Source: Massilia sp.
GTDB lineage: Bacteria > Pseudomonadota > Gammaproteobacteria > Burkholderiales > Burkholderiaceae_D
DNA length: 42,602 nucleotides
Assembly: GCA_025359245.1 (NCBI GenBank)
Contig: JANYGW010000085.1
Coordinates: forward strand, 1-42,602
Direction of reading: 5' to 3'
This document shows, piece by piece, positions 23,741 through 31,504 of this stretch. The position numbers were made by a program, and so were the translations under genes. Each line of letters opens with the position of its first letter. The first letter of the stretch is position 1. Under the pieces are notes generated by a model. That model made no database searches, was not told where the DNA came from, and saw nothing but the letters and a program-made list of their open reading frames with translations.

Positions 23741-25408
23741 CCCGCTACTGTCGGCATCCTTGACCGCGGCGCCCGCGCGCGCCGGTTCGTAGCGTCCCGG
23801 CGCGATCAGGCCGGCCGGATCGAGCGCGGCCTTGATGCCCGCCACCGTCTGCCAGTACACATCGGCATCCGGATCGAGGTCGGCCATCGACTGGTTGCCG
23901 ACCCGGTAAGGCAGGTAGCCGGCCTGCATCAGCGCGTCGAAGCAGGCACGGTAGCAGCGCCTGGCGCGCTCGACTTCGTCCGGATCCTCCTTGTCGTAAG
24001 CGACCGTGATGACCCCGCCCAGTGCGCGCTCGTTGATCATGCTGAAGGTGACGAACAGGTCGAAGCGATGCTGGCGGAACAGCGGTTCGACCAGCGCATG
24101 CACGGCCAGCACGTCGGCGCCGCGCATCGGCAGGATCGGCGACACCCACAGCAGGCCGCAATTGTCGCGCGCCGGATCGGCGCCGTGCGGGAAACCTGCC
24201 GGCAAGCCGGCGCGCCGGCGCCAGTAGGCACCGGCCAGGAAACGTCCGTTGGGCGTGCCGCGGTTCATCGCGAACAGCGACTGGCCGACGGCAACTTGGG
24301 CGCGCAGCCGCTGCCCTGCCGCCGACTGGCCCAGCATGCGGCCCAGCAGCGCGCCCAGGCGCAGCTTGCGCTCGGTCAGGAAGCGCGCGCTGGCGCCGCT
24401 GCCCTTGAGCGCGGCACGCAGCGCGGCGCGCGCCGCGGCTACCTGGGCCGCGCTGCCGTACAGCGCGCCGGACACGGTCCAGGCCCCGACCCCGGCGCGC
24501 GCGCGCAGCTGCGCACGCAGCGCGTCCGGCAGGCAGGACTGACCCTCGGCCAGCGCGCGCGGAAACACGGCGCCGCCGGAAATGACGCGCAAATCGTTGC
24601 CGATGTGCACAATGCTGCGCAGCGTGCCGTCCAGCCGCAACGGGCGCAGCCGCTCGACCAGCGCGCCGACCTGCTCGTGCCGCTCGACGCTGCACAGGAA
24701 ATGGTTGACGCAGGCCGCCTGGGGCATCAGCCACAGCCCGATCCGGGTCACGATGCCGAAATTGGATTGGGTGAACATGCCGTCCAGGAACGGGCCCACG
24801 CCGTACGGAAACAGGTGCGTGGTGCGTGCCTGCGGGTAATGGCCGAAGCCGGTGTGCAGCACGTCGCCGCTGGCCAGCACGATCTGCATGCCCGACACGT
24901 GCTGCAGCCGGTTGCCGTACGGCGAATGGCCGAAGCCGCGCTCGAGGATATTGCCCATCAGGCTGGTGTCGGGGCCGGCGCCGGTGCAATCCATCCACAG
25001 CGGCAGGCCGTGCTCGCGCAAGTAGTCGGACAGCTGCTGCTGGGTCACGCCCGGCTCGATGACGGCGTAGGCCAGTTCGGCATCGACTTGCAGGATGCGG
25101 TTCATGCGCGACAGTTCGACCACCAGCTGGCCGTCGCCGACCGCGCAGGCGTCGCCGTAGCCCCAGTTCTTGCCGGTGCTGACCGGACACAGCGGGATCG
25201 CATGAGCGGCGGCCAGCTTGACCAGCGCCACCACTTCGGCTTCGCTGCCCGGCGTCACCAGCGCCACCGGACGGGTGCCGCGCGCGGCGGTGCTGCGCGC
25301 GTAGCGCTCCAGCGTGGACGCATCGTCGCGCACCTGCGCGGCGCCGACCACGTCGTGCAGCGCGCGCAGCAGCGCGGCGCGGCGCTGGTCCGGCTCCAGG
25401 CTGCTCAT
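23735..25408 (-). CDS. FAD-binding oxidoreductase, VAO/4-cresol dehydrogenase-like
   Basis: 557 residues. The PCMH-type FAD domain is visible: ARGTRPVALVTPGSEAEVVALVKLAAAHAIPLCPVSTGKNWGYG and AYAVIEPGVTQQQLSDYL, then MDCTGAGPDTSLMGNILERGFGHSPYGN. The C-terminal substrate domain contains the YWRRRAGLP and NCGLLWVSPILP segments and ends in ALDPAGLIAPGRYEP, which closes the flavin pocket. It probably oxidises an alcohol or phenol-like group. Its stop overlaps the end of the prsT remnant by 6 bases. It follows the acyltransferase gene by 10 bases and is probably co-transcribed with it. Its role in the EPS locus is unknown. Confidence 0.88.
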   Translation of the reverse strand: MSSLEPDQRRAALLRALHDVVGAAQVRDDASTLERYARSTAARGTRPVALVTPGSEAEVVALVKLAAAHAIPLCPVSTGKNWGYGDACAVGDGQLVVELSRMNRILQVDAELAYAVIEPGVTQQQLSDYLREHGLPLWMDCTGAGPDTSLMGNILERGFGHSPYGNRLQHVSGMQIVLASGDVLHTGFGHYPQARTTHLFPYGVGPFLDGMFTQSNFGIVTRIGLWLMPQAACVNHFLCSVERHEQVGALVERLRPLRLDGTLRSIVHIGNDLRVISGGAVFPRALAEGQSCLPDALRAQLRARAGVGAWTVSGALYGSAAQVAAARAALRAALKGSGASARFLTERKLRLGALLGRMLGQSAAGQRLRAQVAVGQSLFAMNRGTPNGRFLAGAYWRRRAGLPAGFPHGADPARDNCGLLWVSPILPMRGADVLAVHALVEPLFRQHRFDLFVTFSMINERALGGVITVAYDKEDPDEVERARRCYRACFDALMQAGYLPYRVGNQSMADLDPDADVYWQTVAGIKAALDPAGLIAPGRYEPARAGAAVKDADSSGL

Positions 25409-25418
25409 GGGGCGCTCC

Positions 25419-26162
25419 TCAGTTGCGGCCGTCGGTCAGGCGCGACGTGATGCCGGGCTCGTCGAGGATGGGAAAGAAATACGGATAGAACGAACGCTCC
25501 TCGCCGTGCTGCTCCATCCTGCCGCCCCACTGGCGGATCTGCTCGCCCATCTGCGACAGCGGCAGGCGCAGCAGCACGGCCGGGGCGCCGACCCGCGTGC
25601 ACAAGCGCTCGGCGCCGAAGTCGCCGAAACCGAGCATGCGCTTGTAGAACATCACGTGGCGCGGATTGACCTCGATCACGTAATCGCTATAGCCATGGAT
25701 GTTGTGCGCGTAAATGTAGGAGATGTGGATCAGCGCGGCGAACACGCGCTTGGTAACGCCCTTGTCGATCGCCAGCCGGGACGGCTCGCACAAGCGGCGC
25801 CCTTGCTGGCGCAAGCCATCCAGTTCGCTGCTGAAGTTCTGGTCGGCCGGCAGCAGGCTGGCGCTGTCGAGGCACAAGCTCATGGTGCCGACCACCAGGC
25901 CGCCGGTTTCGGCGTACAGCGTGATCTTGTTGGCGTCATGGGGCGCGCCGGCGGTGACCTCGTAGCCGCGCCAGCCGTACATTTTGCGGATCAACAAACT
26001 GGCCGCTTCGCGCCGGCCGGCCGAGTTGGCCATGCGGATGTGGAACAACTGGACGTCCAGCGGATGGTCCAGTTGCGGCGGGGTACCGCGTTCTCCGATG
26101 CACAATTCGCGCAGTCCGGCGGACGCCGCGAAAGTGGCAATCGGCAGATCCTCGTTCATCAT
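25419..26162 (-). CDS. PEP-CTERM/exosortase system-associated acyltransferase (FeeM-like GNAT)
   Basis: 247 residues from ATG 26162 (AAGGA upstream; ATG 26159 is an alternative). FHIRMANSAGRREAASLLIRKMYGWRGYEV, TLYAETGGLVVGTMSLCLDS, CEPSRLAIDKGVTKRVFAALIHISYIYAHNIHGYSDYVIEVNPRHVMFYKRMLGF are the GNAT-like core of the N-acyl amino acid synthase/exosortase-associated acyltransferase family. It likely transfers an acyl chain to an amine in the cytosol; substrate unknown. It leads a two-gene unit with the FAD oxidoreductase. A 9-bp palindrome stands upstream. Confidence 0.85.
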   Translation of the reverse strand: MMNEDLPIATFAASAGLRELCIGERGTPPQLDHPLDVQLFHIRMANSAGRREAASLLIRKMYGWRGYEVTAGAPHDANKITLYAETGGLVVGTMSLCLDSASLLPADQNFSSELDGLRQQGRRLCEPSRLAIDKGVTKRVFAALIHISYIYAHNIHGYSDYVIEVNPRHVMFYKRMLGFGDFGAERLCTRVGAPAVLLRLPLSQMGEQIRQWGGRMEQHGEERSFYPYFFPILDEPGITSRLTDGRN

Positions 26163-26186
26163 GTTGCGTCCTTCCCGTGAGCATCG

Positions 26187-26205
26187 CGCACCGGTCACCG
26201 GTGCG
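26187..26205. promoter_or_regulatory. Perfect 9-bp inverted repeat before the acyltransferase gene
   Basis: CGCACCGGTCACCGGTGCG has two 9-base arms around one central base, 25 bases upstream of the acyltransferase start. It could be an operator or a leader hairpin. No matching regulator can be named. Confidence 0.35.
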
Positions 26206-26366
26206 AAGCAATGGTGTGCATATCAGACAGAGCCATCCGTTACTAAGTTCCGCCCGCGCCCGCGTTGTTGAGGCCGGTCAGTCGGAATATTTGCCAGCGC
26301 CGCCGGCATGTCGGCCATGCCCATGACCAAGACGCCCAAGTGCTTGTTTTTACGGTTGAAATTGCG

Positions 26367-26757
26367 ATGGCATGGAAGCTGCTCTGTGCCTGTTACGAGC
26401 CCGTGCCGACGCCTTTGCCCAATCGCTTCTGACCATCAACAACTTCCGCTTGCTGCATGCAAACGGCAGCGCCTTCACGCCGACCGACTTCGACACGCTC
26501 GACGGCGTCAATTCGGCGCATGCCCGCGCCAGCCTGGGCACCACCACCTCGGTCGCGCCGCCGCAAGACATCGGCATCTCGCCATCGCGCGCCTGTCGTG
26601 GAGCCTGAGCATCGTCGACCTGAGCACCGGCACGCTGATTTTTTGCGCCACCGTTCGGCTTGAACGCGGCAGGCCTGCCGCGGCGGGCCGCCTTCTTGAT
26701 GGGTATCAACGACGCTGTTGGTAACGCCGTTTCCCTGTTTCCACTTCCCTATAATTA
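26367..26757 (+). pseudogene. Degraded PEP-CTERM-type surface protein gene fragment
   Basis: Translation in three frames gives pieces of one protein. ATG 26367 starts MAWKLLCAC (a signal peptide start). The next frame continues RADAFAQSLLTINNFRLLHANG and TPTDFDTLDGVNSAHARASLG. A third frame has RLSWSLSIVDLSTGTLIF, and the last piece FAPPFGLNAAG ends at TAG 26755-26757. These match, from memory, the N-terminal part of exosortase-dependent beta-rich surface proteins, whose mature regions start with a NNFxLLxxDG-like strand. No PEP-CTERM tail is left. I count two or three frame changes, so it is not functional. The family match is from recall and uncertain. Confidence 0.45.
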
Positions 26758-26828
26758 GTTCAGTCGCGCATACGGCGCCGTCCCGGCGGCTGCCCCGATG
26801 CGCTCCTGATCCCTGGGGGAACACCGAC

Positions 26829-27179
26829 GTGGACAGTCCCGACCCGCAAGCGCGCATGCAGATCGACCAAGCGCGCCTGCGCATGCTCGGCCTGGTCGCC
26901 GAGGATGGCGAGCGCGCCAGCATCGCCGACGAATGCCGCCGTATCAAACGCCACCTGCTGCGCAATGAGCATGCGGCGCTTGGGCGCGGCTGCCACAACG
27001 CCCGGCTGGTCGGCGTCACCAGCGCCATGAACGGCGAAGGCAAAAGCCATTGCGCGCTGCGCCTGCTGGCGCCGTGCGCACACGTCGGCCTGGTCTGCAA
27101 CAAGGCACCCGCCTTTGCCGGCGCCGCGCGCGACGGCTGGCACGGCTCACCGGAGTCCCATCATGACAGTCTCACATGA
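26829..27179 (+). pseudogene. N-terminal fragment of an XrtA-associated tyrosine autokinase
   Basis: GTG 26829 opens 116 residues. ARMQIDQARLRMLGLVAEDGERASIADECRRIKRHLLRNE matches the segment before the kinase domain of Wzc-like BY-kinases of the exosortase locus (there, IADExRxIKRPLL). RLVGVTSAMNGEGKSHCALRLL carries the Walker A lysine in GEGKS. After it the homology stops and the frame runs into the start of the glycosyltransferase gene. The Walker A-prime and B motifs and the Tyr-rich tail are missing, so it cannot act as a kinase. A TATAAT is seen at 26750-26755, but without a good -35. It indicates a deletion that joined the kinase gene to the glycosyltransferase region. Confidence 0.6.
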
Positions 27180-28353
27180 AGCGCCGCGCCTGATCGTGCA
27201 CCTAGTGCAACAGCTGGACGTGGGCGGCCTGGAAAACGGCATCATCAACCTGATCCGCCACATGCCGGCCGAGCGCTACCGGCATGCGATCATTTGTCTG
27301 AGGGATTACTCCGCCTACCATGCGCACATCCAGTCGCGCGGGGTCGAGATCATCAGCCTGAACAAGCGCGAGGGCAAGGACTTCGGCCACTATGTGCGCC
27401 TGTTCCGCGCGCTGCGCGCACTGCAGCCGGACCTGATCCACACGCGCAACCTGTGCGGCATCGAAGGCCAGCTGGTGGCGGCGCTGGCCGGCGTCAAGTG
27501 GCGCGTGCACGGCGAGCACGGGCGCGACATGAATGACCTGCACGGCACGCGCCTCAAGTACCAGCTGCTGCGCCGCGTGCTGCGTCCGCTGATCGGCCAT
27601 TTCATCGCCGTCAGCAGCGACCTCGAACAGTGGCTGATCGACAGCGTCGGCGCCGCGCCGAAGCGCGTGTCGCACATCTCGAACGGGGTCGACAGCATCC
27701 AGTTCCATCCGCGCCTGGGCCCGCCGGCCGCGGTCGGCCCGCGCGGCTTCATGCAGGACCATGCGTTTGTCATCGGCAGCGTCGGCCGCATGGACGAGAT
27801 CAAGGATTACCCAACCCTGGTCGACGCCTTCCTGCGCCTGATCGCCTTGCCCCATCCGGCCCACCAGCGCATGCGCCTGCTGATCGTCGGCGACGGCCCG
27901 CAGCGCGCCGCCTGCCTCGACATGCTGACCCGCGCCGGCGCCGCGCACCGCGCCTGGCTGCCGGGCGAACGGGCCGACATCCCCCAGCTGCTGCGCGCGA
28001 TGGACCTGTTCGTGCTGCCTTCGCTGGCCGAGGGCAGTTCCAACACCATCCTCGAGGCCATGGCCAGCGGCCTGCCGGTGGTGGCCACGGCGGTGGGCGG
28101 CAATCCGTTGCTGGTGCATCCGGGCTTTACCGGCATCCTGGTGCCGCCGCGCACGCCCGAGCTGATGGCGGCGGCGATCGCCGACTATTGCCGGATTCCG
28201 GAAATGGGGGCGCGCCACGGCATGCGCGCGCGCAGCCAGGTAATCGCCCGCCACAGCCTGCCCGAAATGGCGCGCGGCTATACGGCCGTGTATGACGCGC
28301 TCAGCACCCAGCCGGCGCCGAGCCGGGCCATCCTCGGCGCGCCGCCGGCCTGA
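27163..28353 (+). CDS. PEP-CTERM/XrtA system glycosyltransferase, GT4 (TIGR03088 type)
   Basis: 396 residues from ATG 27163 (GGAG upstream). The N-terminus VHLVQQLDVGGLENGIINLIRHMP, the middle LIHTRNLCGIEGQLVAALAGVKWRVHGEHGRDM and the loop ISNGVDSIQFHPR are typical of the exosortase-locus GT4 enzyme. The C-terminal donor-binding part has IVGDGPQRAACLDML, then AEGSSNTILEAMASGLPVVAT with an intact E-x7-E motif. It should add a sugar to the lipid-linked EPS repeat on the cytosolic membrane face. The gene overlaps the kinase fragment by 17 bases. In intact loci the exosortase gene normally lies before it; here it does not. Confidence 0.9.
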   Translation: MTVSHEAPRLIVHLVQQLDVGGLENGIINLIRHMPAERYRHAIICLRDYSAYHAHIQSRGVEIISLNKREGKDFGHYVRLFRALRALQPDLIHTRNLCGIEGQLVAALAGVKWRVHGEHGRDMNDLHGTRLKYQLLRRVLRPLIGHFIAVSSDLEQWLIDSVGAAPKRVSHISNGVDSIQFHPRLGPPAAVGPRGFMQDHAFVIGSVGRMDEIKDYPTLVDAFLRLIALPHPAHQRMRLLIVGDGPQRAACLDMLTRAGAAHRAWLPGERADIPQLLRAMDLFVLPSLAEGSSNTILEAMASGLPVVATAVGGNPLLVHPGFTGILVPPRTPELMAAAIADYCRIPEMGARHGMRARSQVIARHSLPEMARGYTAVYDALSTQPAPSRAILGAPPA

Positions 28354-28359
28354 ACCGGA

Positions 28360-29427
28360 TCAGGCCGGCACGGCGTGGCGGCTGGCCAGCTGGCCCAGGT
28401 AGCAGCCGGCCAGCTGGCAGGCCACCCGTTCCCAAGTGTAGGGGCGCGCCAGTTCGCGCACCCTGGCGCGCGGCGGCGGCGCGCCGATCAGCTCGCGCAC
28501 CGCGCGCTGCTGGGCGGCCATGTCGTCGAAGGCCACCTGGCGCAGCGCGAAGGCGCTGTCCGCAATGCCGATCGGGTTGGCCGCGGCGCTGACCACCGGC
28601 GTGCCGGCGGCGAGCGCATCGAACACCGCGCGCGCGCAGCTGTCGCCCTGCGACGGCAGCACCAGCACCGAGGCCGCCGCATACGCCGACGCGAGCATGT
28701 GCGGGTCGCGCCGCAGGCCGCCCAGGCAAGTCACGCCGCGCATCGCGCGCACCTGGCGCAAATAATCCTGGTCGCGCTCGCGCGCTTCGCCCATCAGCAC
28801 GAACGGCAGCGCCAGTTCGGCCAGTGCCTGCGCCATGCCGAGCTGGTTGCCATACGGCGAAATGGCGCCGTCCATCAGCACGAACGGGCCGCGCAGGCCG
28901 GTGCGCAGCCGGAACAGGTCGCCGTCGGCGCTGAACAGGTGCGCGCACACGCCGTTCGGAAACACGCGCACCTTGGCTGCATCGATCAGGAAGCCGTCGA
29001 CGATGGCGTTTTTCTCGCTCTCGCCGCGCGCCACCACCACGCTGGCCAGCTGCAGCGCCTGGCGCGTCTGCGCGTAGCTGCTTTGCAGCGCCCATGCGGT
29101 CAGCTGGCCGAGCCGGTGGTCGGCCTGGCGCGCCTGGGCGCCGCACGCGCGGTCCCAGCCGGGAGAAATGAGCGGCGACAGCACCACCGGCACGCCCAGC
29201 GCGGCGGCCGCCTCGACGATCTTGTGGTTGCCGCCGGCAGTCGAGAACACATGGACCAGGTCGAATTGCGCGATGCGCGCCGGACTCGGATCGACCAGCT
29301 CGAGCACCAGCTCGAAGCCATGATGCTGGCGCAGCGCGTGCAGCGCGCGGCTCGTTTCGCGCACCTGCAATTGCAGCGCCGCATCGCGCTGGAACAACAT
29401 GGGATAGGAGAGTAGTCCAATACGCAT
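28360..29427 (-). CDS. GT4-type glycosyltransferase
   Basis: 355 residues from ATG 29427 (a TTG six codons further up is the alternative). The GT4 two-domain pattern is visible: RIGLLSYPMLFQRDAALQLQVRETSRAL at the N-terminus, IAQFDLVHVFSTAGGNHKIVEAAAALGVPVVLSPLIS, then VFPNGVCAHLFSAD, and the C-terminal QGDSCARAVFDALAAGTPVVSAAANP. At the usual E-x7-E position there is D-x7-D, so the nucleotide-sugar interaction is altered. It lies tail to tail with the TIGR03088-type enzyme (6 bases apart) and may act in the same EPS pathway. The substrate is unknown. Confidence 0.8.
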   Translation of the reverse strand: MRIGLLSYPMLFQRDAALQLQVRETSRALHALRQHHGFELVLELVDPSPARIAQFDLVHVFSTAGGNHKIVEAAAALGVPVVLSPLISPGWDRACGAQARQADHRLGQLTAWALQSSYAQTRQALQLASVVVARGESEKNAIVDGFLIDAAKVRVFPNGVCAHLFSADGDLFRLRTGLRGPFVLMDGAISPYGNQLGMAQALAELALPFVLMGEARERDQDYLRQVRAMRGVTCLGGLRRDPHMLASAYAAASVLVLPSQGDSCARAVFDALAAGTPVVSAAANPIGIADSAFALRQVAFDDMAAQQRAVRELIGAPPPRARVRELARPYTWERVACQLAGCYLGQLASRHAVPA

Positions 29428-29638
29428 CGCATGTCCGCCTTGCAAGCTGTGCGCCGCCAGCGGGGACGCCCCGGGTTCATGGCCGGCCGCCTGAGCGCGC
29501 GCAACAGCGATACTGCCGCGCTGCTCTAGTATCGCCTGAACATGAGTAAGCAGTGTAGCGAGGCAGCCAGTGCTGCTCGTTGACCGGCATCAAAAAATTT
29601 CCGCCCAGAACTGACCGCTCGCCCACCGAGACGCCGCC
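29428..29638. other. Intergenic region between divergent glycosyltransferase and deacetylase-like genes
   Basis: About 210 bases between the start of the minus-strand glycosyltransferase and the plus-strand deacetylase-like gene. I see no conserved promoter hexamers, no repeat and no small gene with a good ribosome binding site. Confidence 0.5.
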
Positions 29639-30535
29639 ATGCAACTACCGCTGTCAATCCTGATCTACCGCCGCGTGCGCGCCGCGCCCGACGCGCTGTA
29701 TCCCGAAACAATGGACGGGCGCCGCTTCGCCCAGCACCTGCGCCTGCTGCGGCGCTGGTTCCGCGTGTTGCCGCTGGCGCAGGCCGCGCGCCGCCTGCGC
29801 GAGCGATCGCTGCCCGCGCGCGCCGCCTGCATCACGCTCGACGGCGGCTACGCCGAAGATGCCGAAGTGGCGCTGCCGTTGCTGCAGCGCTTCGGCCTGT
29901 CGGCCACCTTCTTTGTCGCCAGCGGCCAGCTGGACGGCGCGGCCAGCTGGAACGACACCGTCATCGAGCTGGTGCGCAACGCGCCCGGCAGCCGCCTGAA
30001 CCTGTCGCGCGGCGGCTTCGGCAGCTACGACATCGGCTGCACGCAGCGCCGCCGCGCGGTGATCGACCTGCTGCTGGCCGCGCTGGCCAGGCTGGCGCCG
30101 ACCGAGCGCCTCGCACGGGTGCGCCTGATGGCGCGCCGCGGCGGCGCGGCCATGCTCAGTTCGGACCAGCTGATCGCGCTGCACCGGGCCGGCATGGACA
30201 TCGGCGGCCAGACGGCCAGCCAGGCGCCGCTGGCCAGCCTGTCGAACGCCGAGGCGCGCGCCGAGATTGTCAACGGGCGGCGTCGGCTTGAACAACTGAT
30301 CCAGGCCCCGGTGCGCCTGTTCGCCTACCCCAGCGGCAAGCCCGGCGCCGATTTCGACCAGCGCCACGGCAGCATGCTGCGCCAGGCCGGCTTCGACGCC
30401 GCCGTGACCACCAGCGCCGGCGCCGCGCGCTGCGGCAGCGATCCGTATGCGCTGCCGCGCTTCACGCCGTGGGACCGCAGCAGCAGCAGCGCTTTCCTGT
30501 TACGCATGGGCAGCAACCTGTTCAATCTGTCCTGA
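29639..30535 (+). CDS. Polysaccharide deacetylase-like protein (NodB fold) lacking its metal ligands
   Basis: 298 residues. The fold is that of a carbohydrate esterase 4 deacetylase: SILIYRRV, AACITLDGGYAEDAEVALPLLQRFGLSATFFVASG, MDIGGQTASQAPLASLS and VRLFAYPSGKPG, ending in LPRFTPWDR. The active site is broken. The catalytic TFDDGY motif reads TLDGGY, keeping Asp68 but with the metal ligand changed to Gly69. The metal-binding HxxxH reads QTASQ (Gln191, Gln195), and the N-terminal YHR motif reads YRR. Each change is a single base from the expected codon. No signal peptide is seen. The frame is intact, so this is either an early pseudogene or a non-catalytic binding protein. Confidence 0.85.
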   Translation: MQLPLSILIYRRVRAAPDALYPETMDGRRFAQHLRLLRRWFRVLPLAQAARRLRERSLPARAACITLDGGYAEDAEVALPLLQRFGLSATFFVASGQLDGAASWNDTVIELVRNAPGSRLNLSRGGFGSYDIGCTQRRRAVIDLLLAALARLAPTERLARVRLMARRGGAAMLSSDQLIALHRAGMDIGGQTASQAPLASLSNAEARAEIVNGRRRLEQLIQAPVRLFAYPSGKPGADFDQRHGSMLRQAGFDAAVTTSAGAARCGSDPYALPRFTPWDRSSSSAFLLRMGSNLFNLS

Positions 30536-30676
30536 ACAGGGCGGCCCGGTGCCATGTCCGCGCTTGCGTGTGCTCAAGATGAGGCCGTTTTGAGGGGTGT
30601 CTAATTGGCACGTACGGATGAGATACCCGCGCGTGCGGGCGCCGGCCCCGCCGGGTCCGTGCAGGAGACGCCCAGC
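30536..30676. other. Spacer before exosortase-associated hydrolase 2
   Basis: About 140 bases. A TGGCACG motif at 30606-30612 resembles a sigma-54 -24 element, but the -12 GC is missing at the required spacing, so I do not call a promoter. Nothing else stands out. Confidence 0.4.
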
Positions 30677-31504
30677 ATGAATGCTCCGCTGCTTTCCGCG
30701 CCGCGCGTGGAACCGTTTTTCTTCGACGCCGATCCGGGCACCCGTTTCAGCCTGTATCACGCACCCGCCCCGCACGTCCCCGCGCGCGGCGCCATTCTGT
30801 ACATCCATCCGTTCGCCGAGGAGCTCAATCACAGCCGCCACATGGCTTCGCTGCAGGCGCGCCGCTTCGCTGCGATGGGTTATGCGGTGCTGCAGATCGA
30901 CCTGTTCGGCTGCGGCGACAGCTGCGGCGACTTCAACGCGGGCCGCTGGCAGATCTGGAAGCGCGACCTGGCCACCGCCCACAACTGGCTGGCCGAGCGC
31001 AGCGCCGGCCCGATGCACCTGTGGGGCTTGCGCCTGGGCGGACTGCTTGCGCTCGATTACGCCGCCGCTACCCATGTTGACGGCATCATCCTGTGGCAGC
31101 CCTTCCTGCATGGCCGCACCTGCATCACCCAGTTCTTGCGCCAGGCCCTCGGCTCCGACCCGGACGGCCCGAACACCACCGCTGCGCTGCGCGCCTTGCT
31201 GGCTGCGCGCGGCACGCTCGAAGTGAACGGCTACGAATTGACGGCCCCGCTGGCCCAGGCAATCGACGGCTGCGTCGCCGCCGACCTGGTGTTGCCGGCC
31301 TGTTCGGTGCACTGGTTCTCGGTCGGCGCGCCGACCCCGCTGCGCATCGCCGCCAATGCCGAGCGCCTCGCCGCCGGCTGGGCCAAGGGCGGCACCAGCG
31401 TGCATTTCCATGCGCTCGACGGCGCGCCGTTCTGGAGCGGCGCCGCGGCCGAATGCCCGGCCCTGCTCGAGGCTACCTGCGCCGCATTGGCCGTGGATGC
31501 ATGA
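30677..31504 (+). CDS. Exosortase A system-associated hydrolase 2 (alpha/beta hydrolase)
   Basis: 275 residues from ATG 30677, with AGGAG at good spacing; the longer frame from 30605 has no such site. RGAILYIHPFAEELNHSRHM is the oxyanion-side motif. DLFGCGDSCGDF and MHLWGLRLGGLLALDYA hold the nucleophile elbow. The elbow reads GLRLGG without Ser or Cys, which I recall as normal for this subfamily, so it is not counted as degeneration. It overlaps the next gene as ATGA, so the two are probably coupled. These hydrolases are only found in exosortase-A EPS loci; the substrate is unknown. Confidence 0.88.
   Translation: MNAPLLSAPRVEPFFFDADPGTRFSLYHAPAPHVPARGAILYIHPFAEELNHSRHMASLQARRFAAMGYAVLQIDLFGCGDSCGDFNAGRWQIWKRDLATAHNWLAERSAGPMHLWGLRLGGLLALDYAAATHVDGIILWQPFLHGRTCITQFLRQALGSDPDGPNTTAALRALLAARGTLEVNGYELTAPLAQAIDGCVAADLVLPACSVHWFSVGAPTPLRIAANAERLAAGWAKGGTSVHFHALDGAPFWSGAAAECPALLEATCAALAVDA

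Noticed and set aside
26368..26383. A GG-N10-GC sigma-54-like element (TGGCATGGAAGCTGCT)
   Set aside because: It coincides with the start and signal-peptide codons of the degraded surface gene, so it is better explained as old coding sequence.
30605..30620. TGGCACG resembling a sigma-54 -24 element before hydrolase 2
   Set aside because: The -12 part has TG, not GC, at the needed 10-base spacing.
30677..31504. Absence of Ser/Cys in the nucleophile elbow of hydrolase 2 as a sign of decay
   Set aside because: As I recall, GLRLG is the normal form in this subfamily, so it is no evidence of loss.
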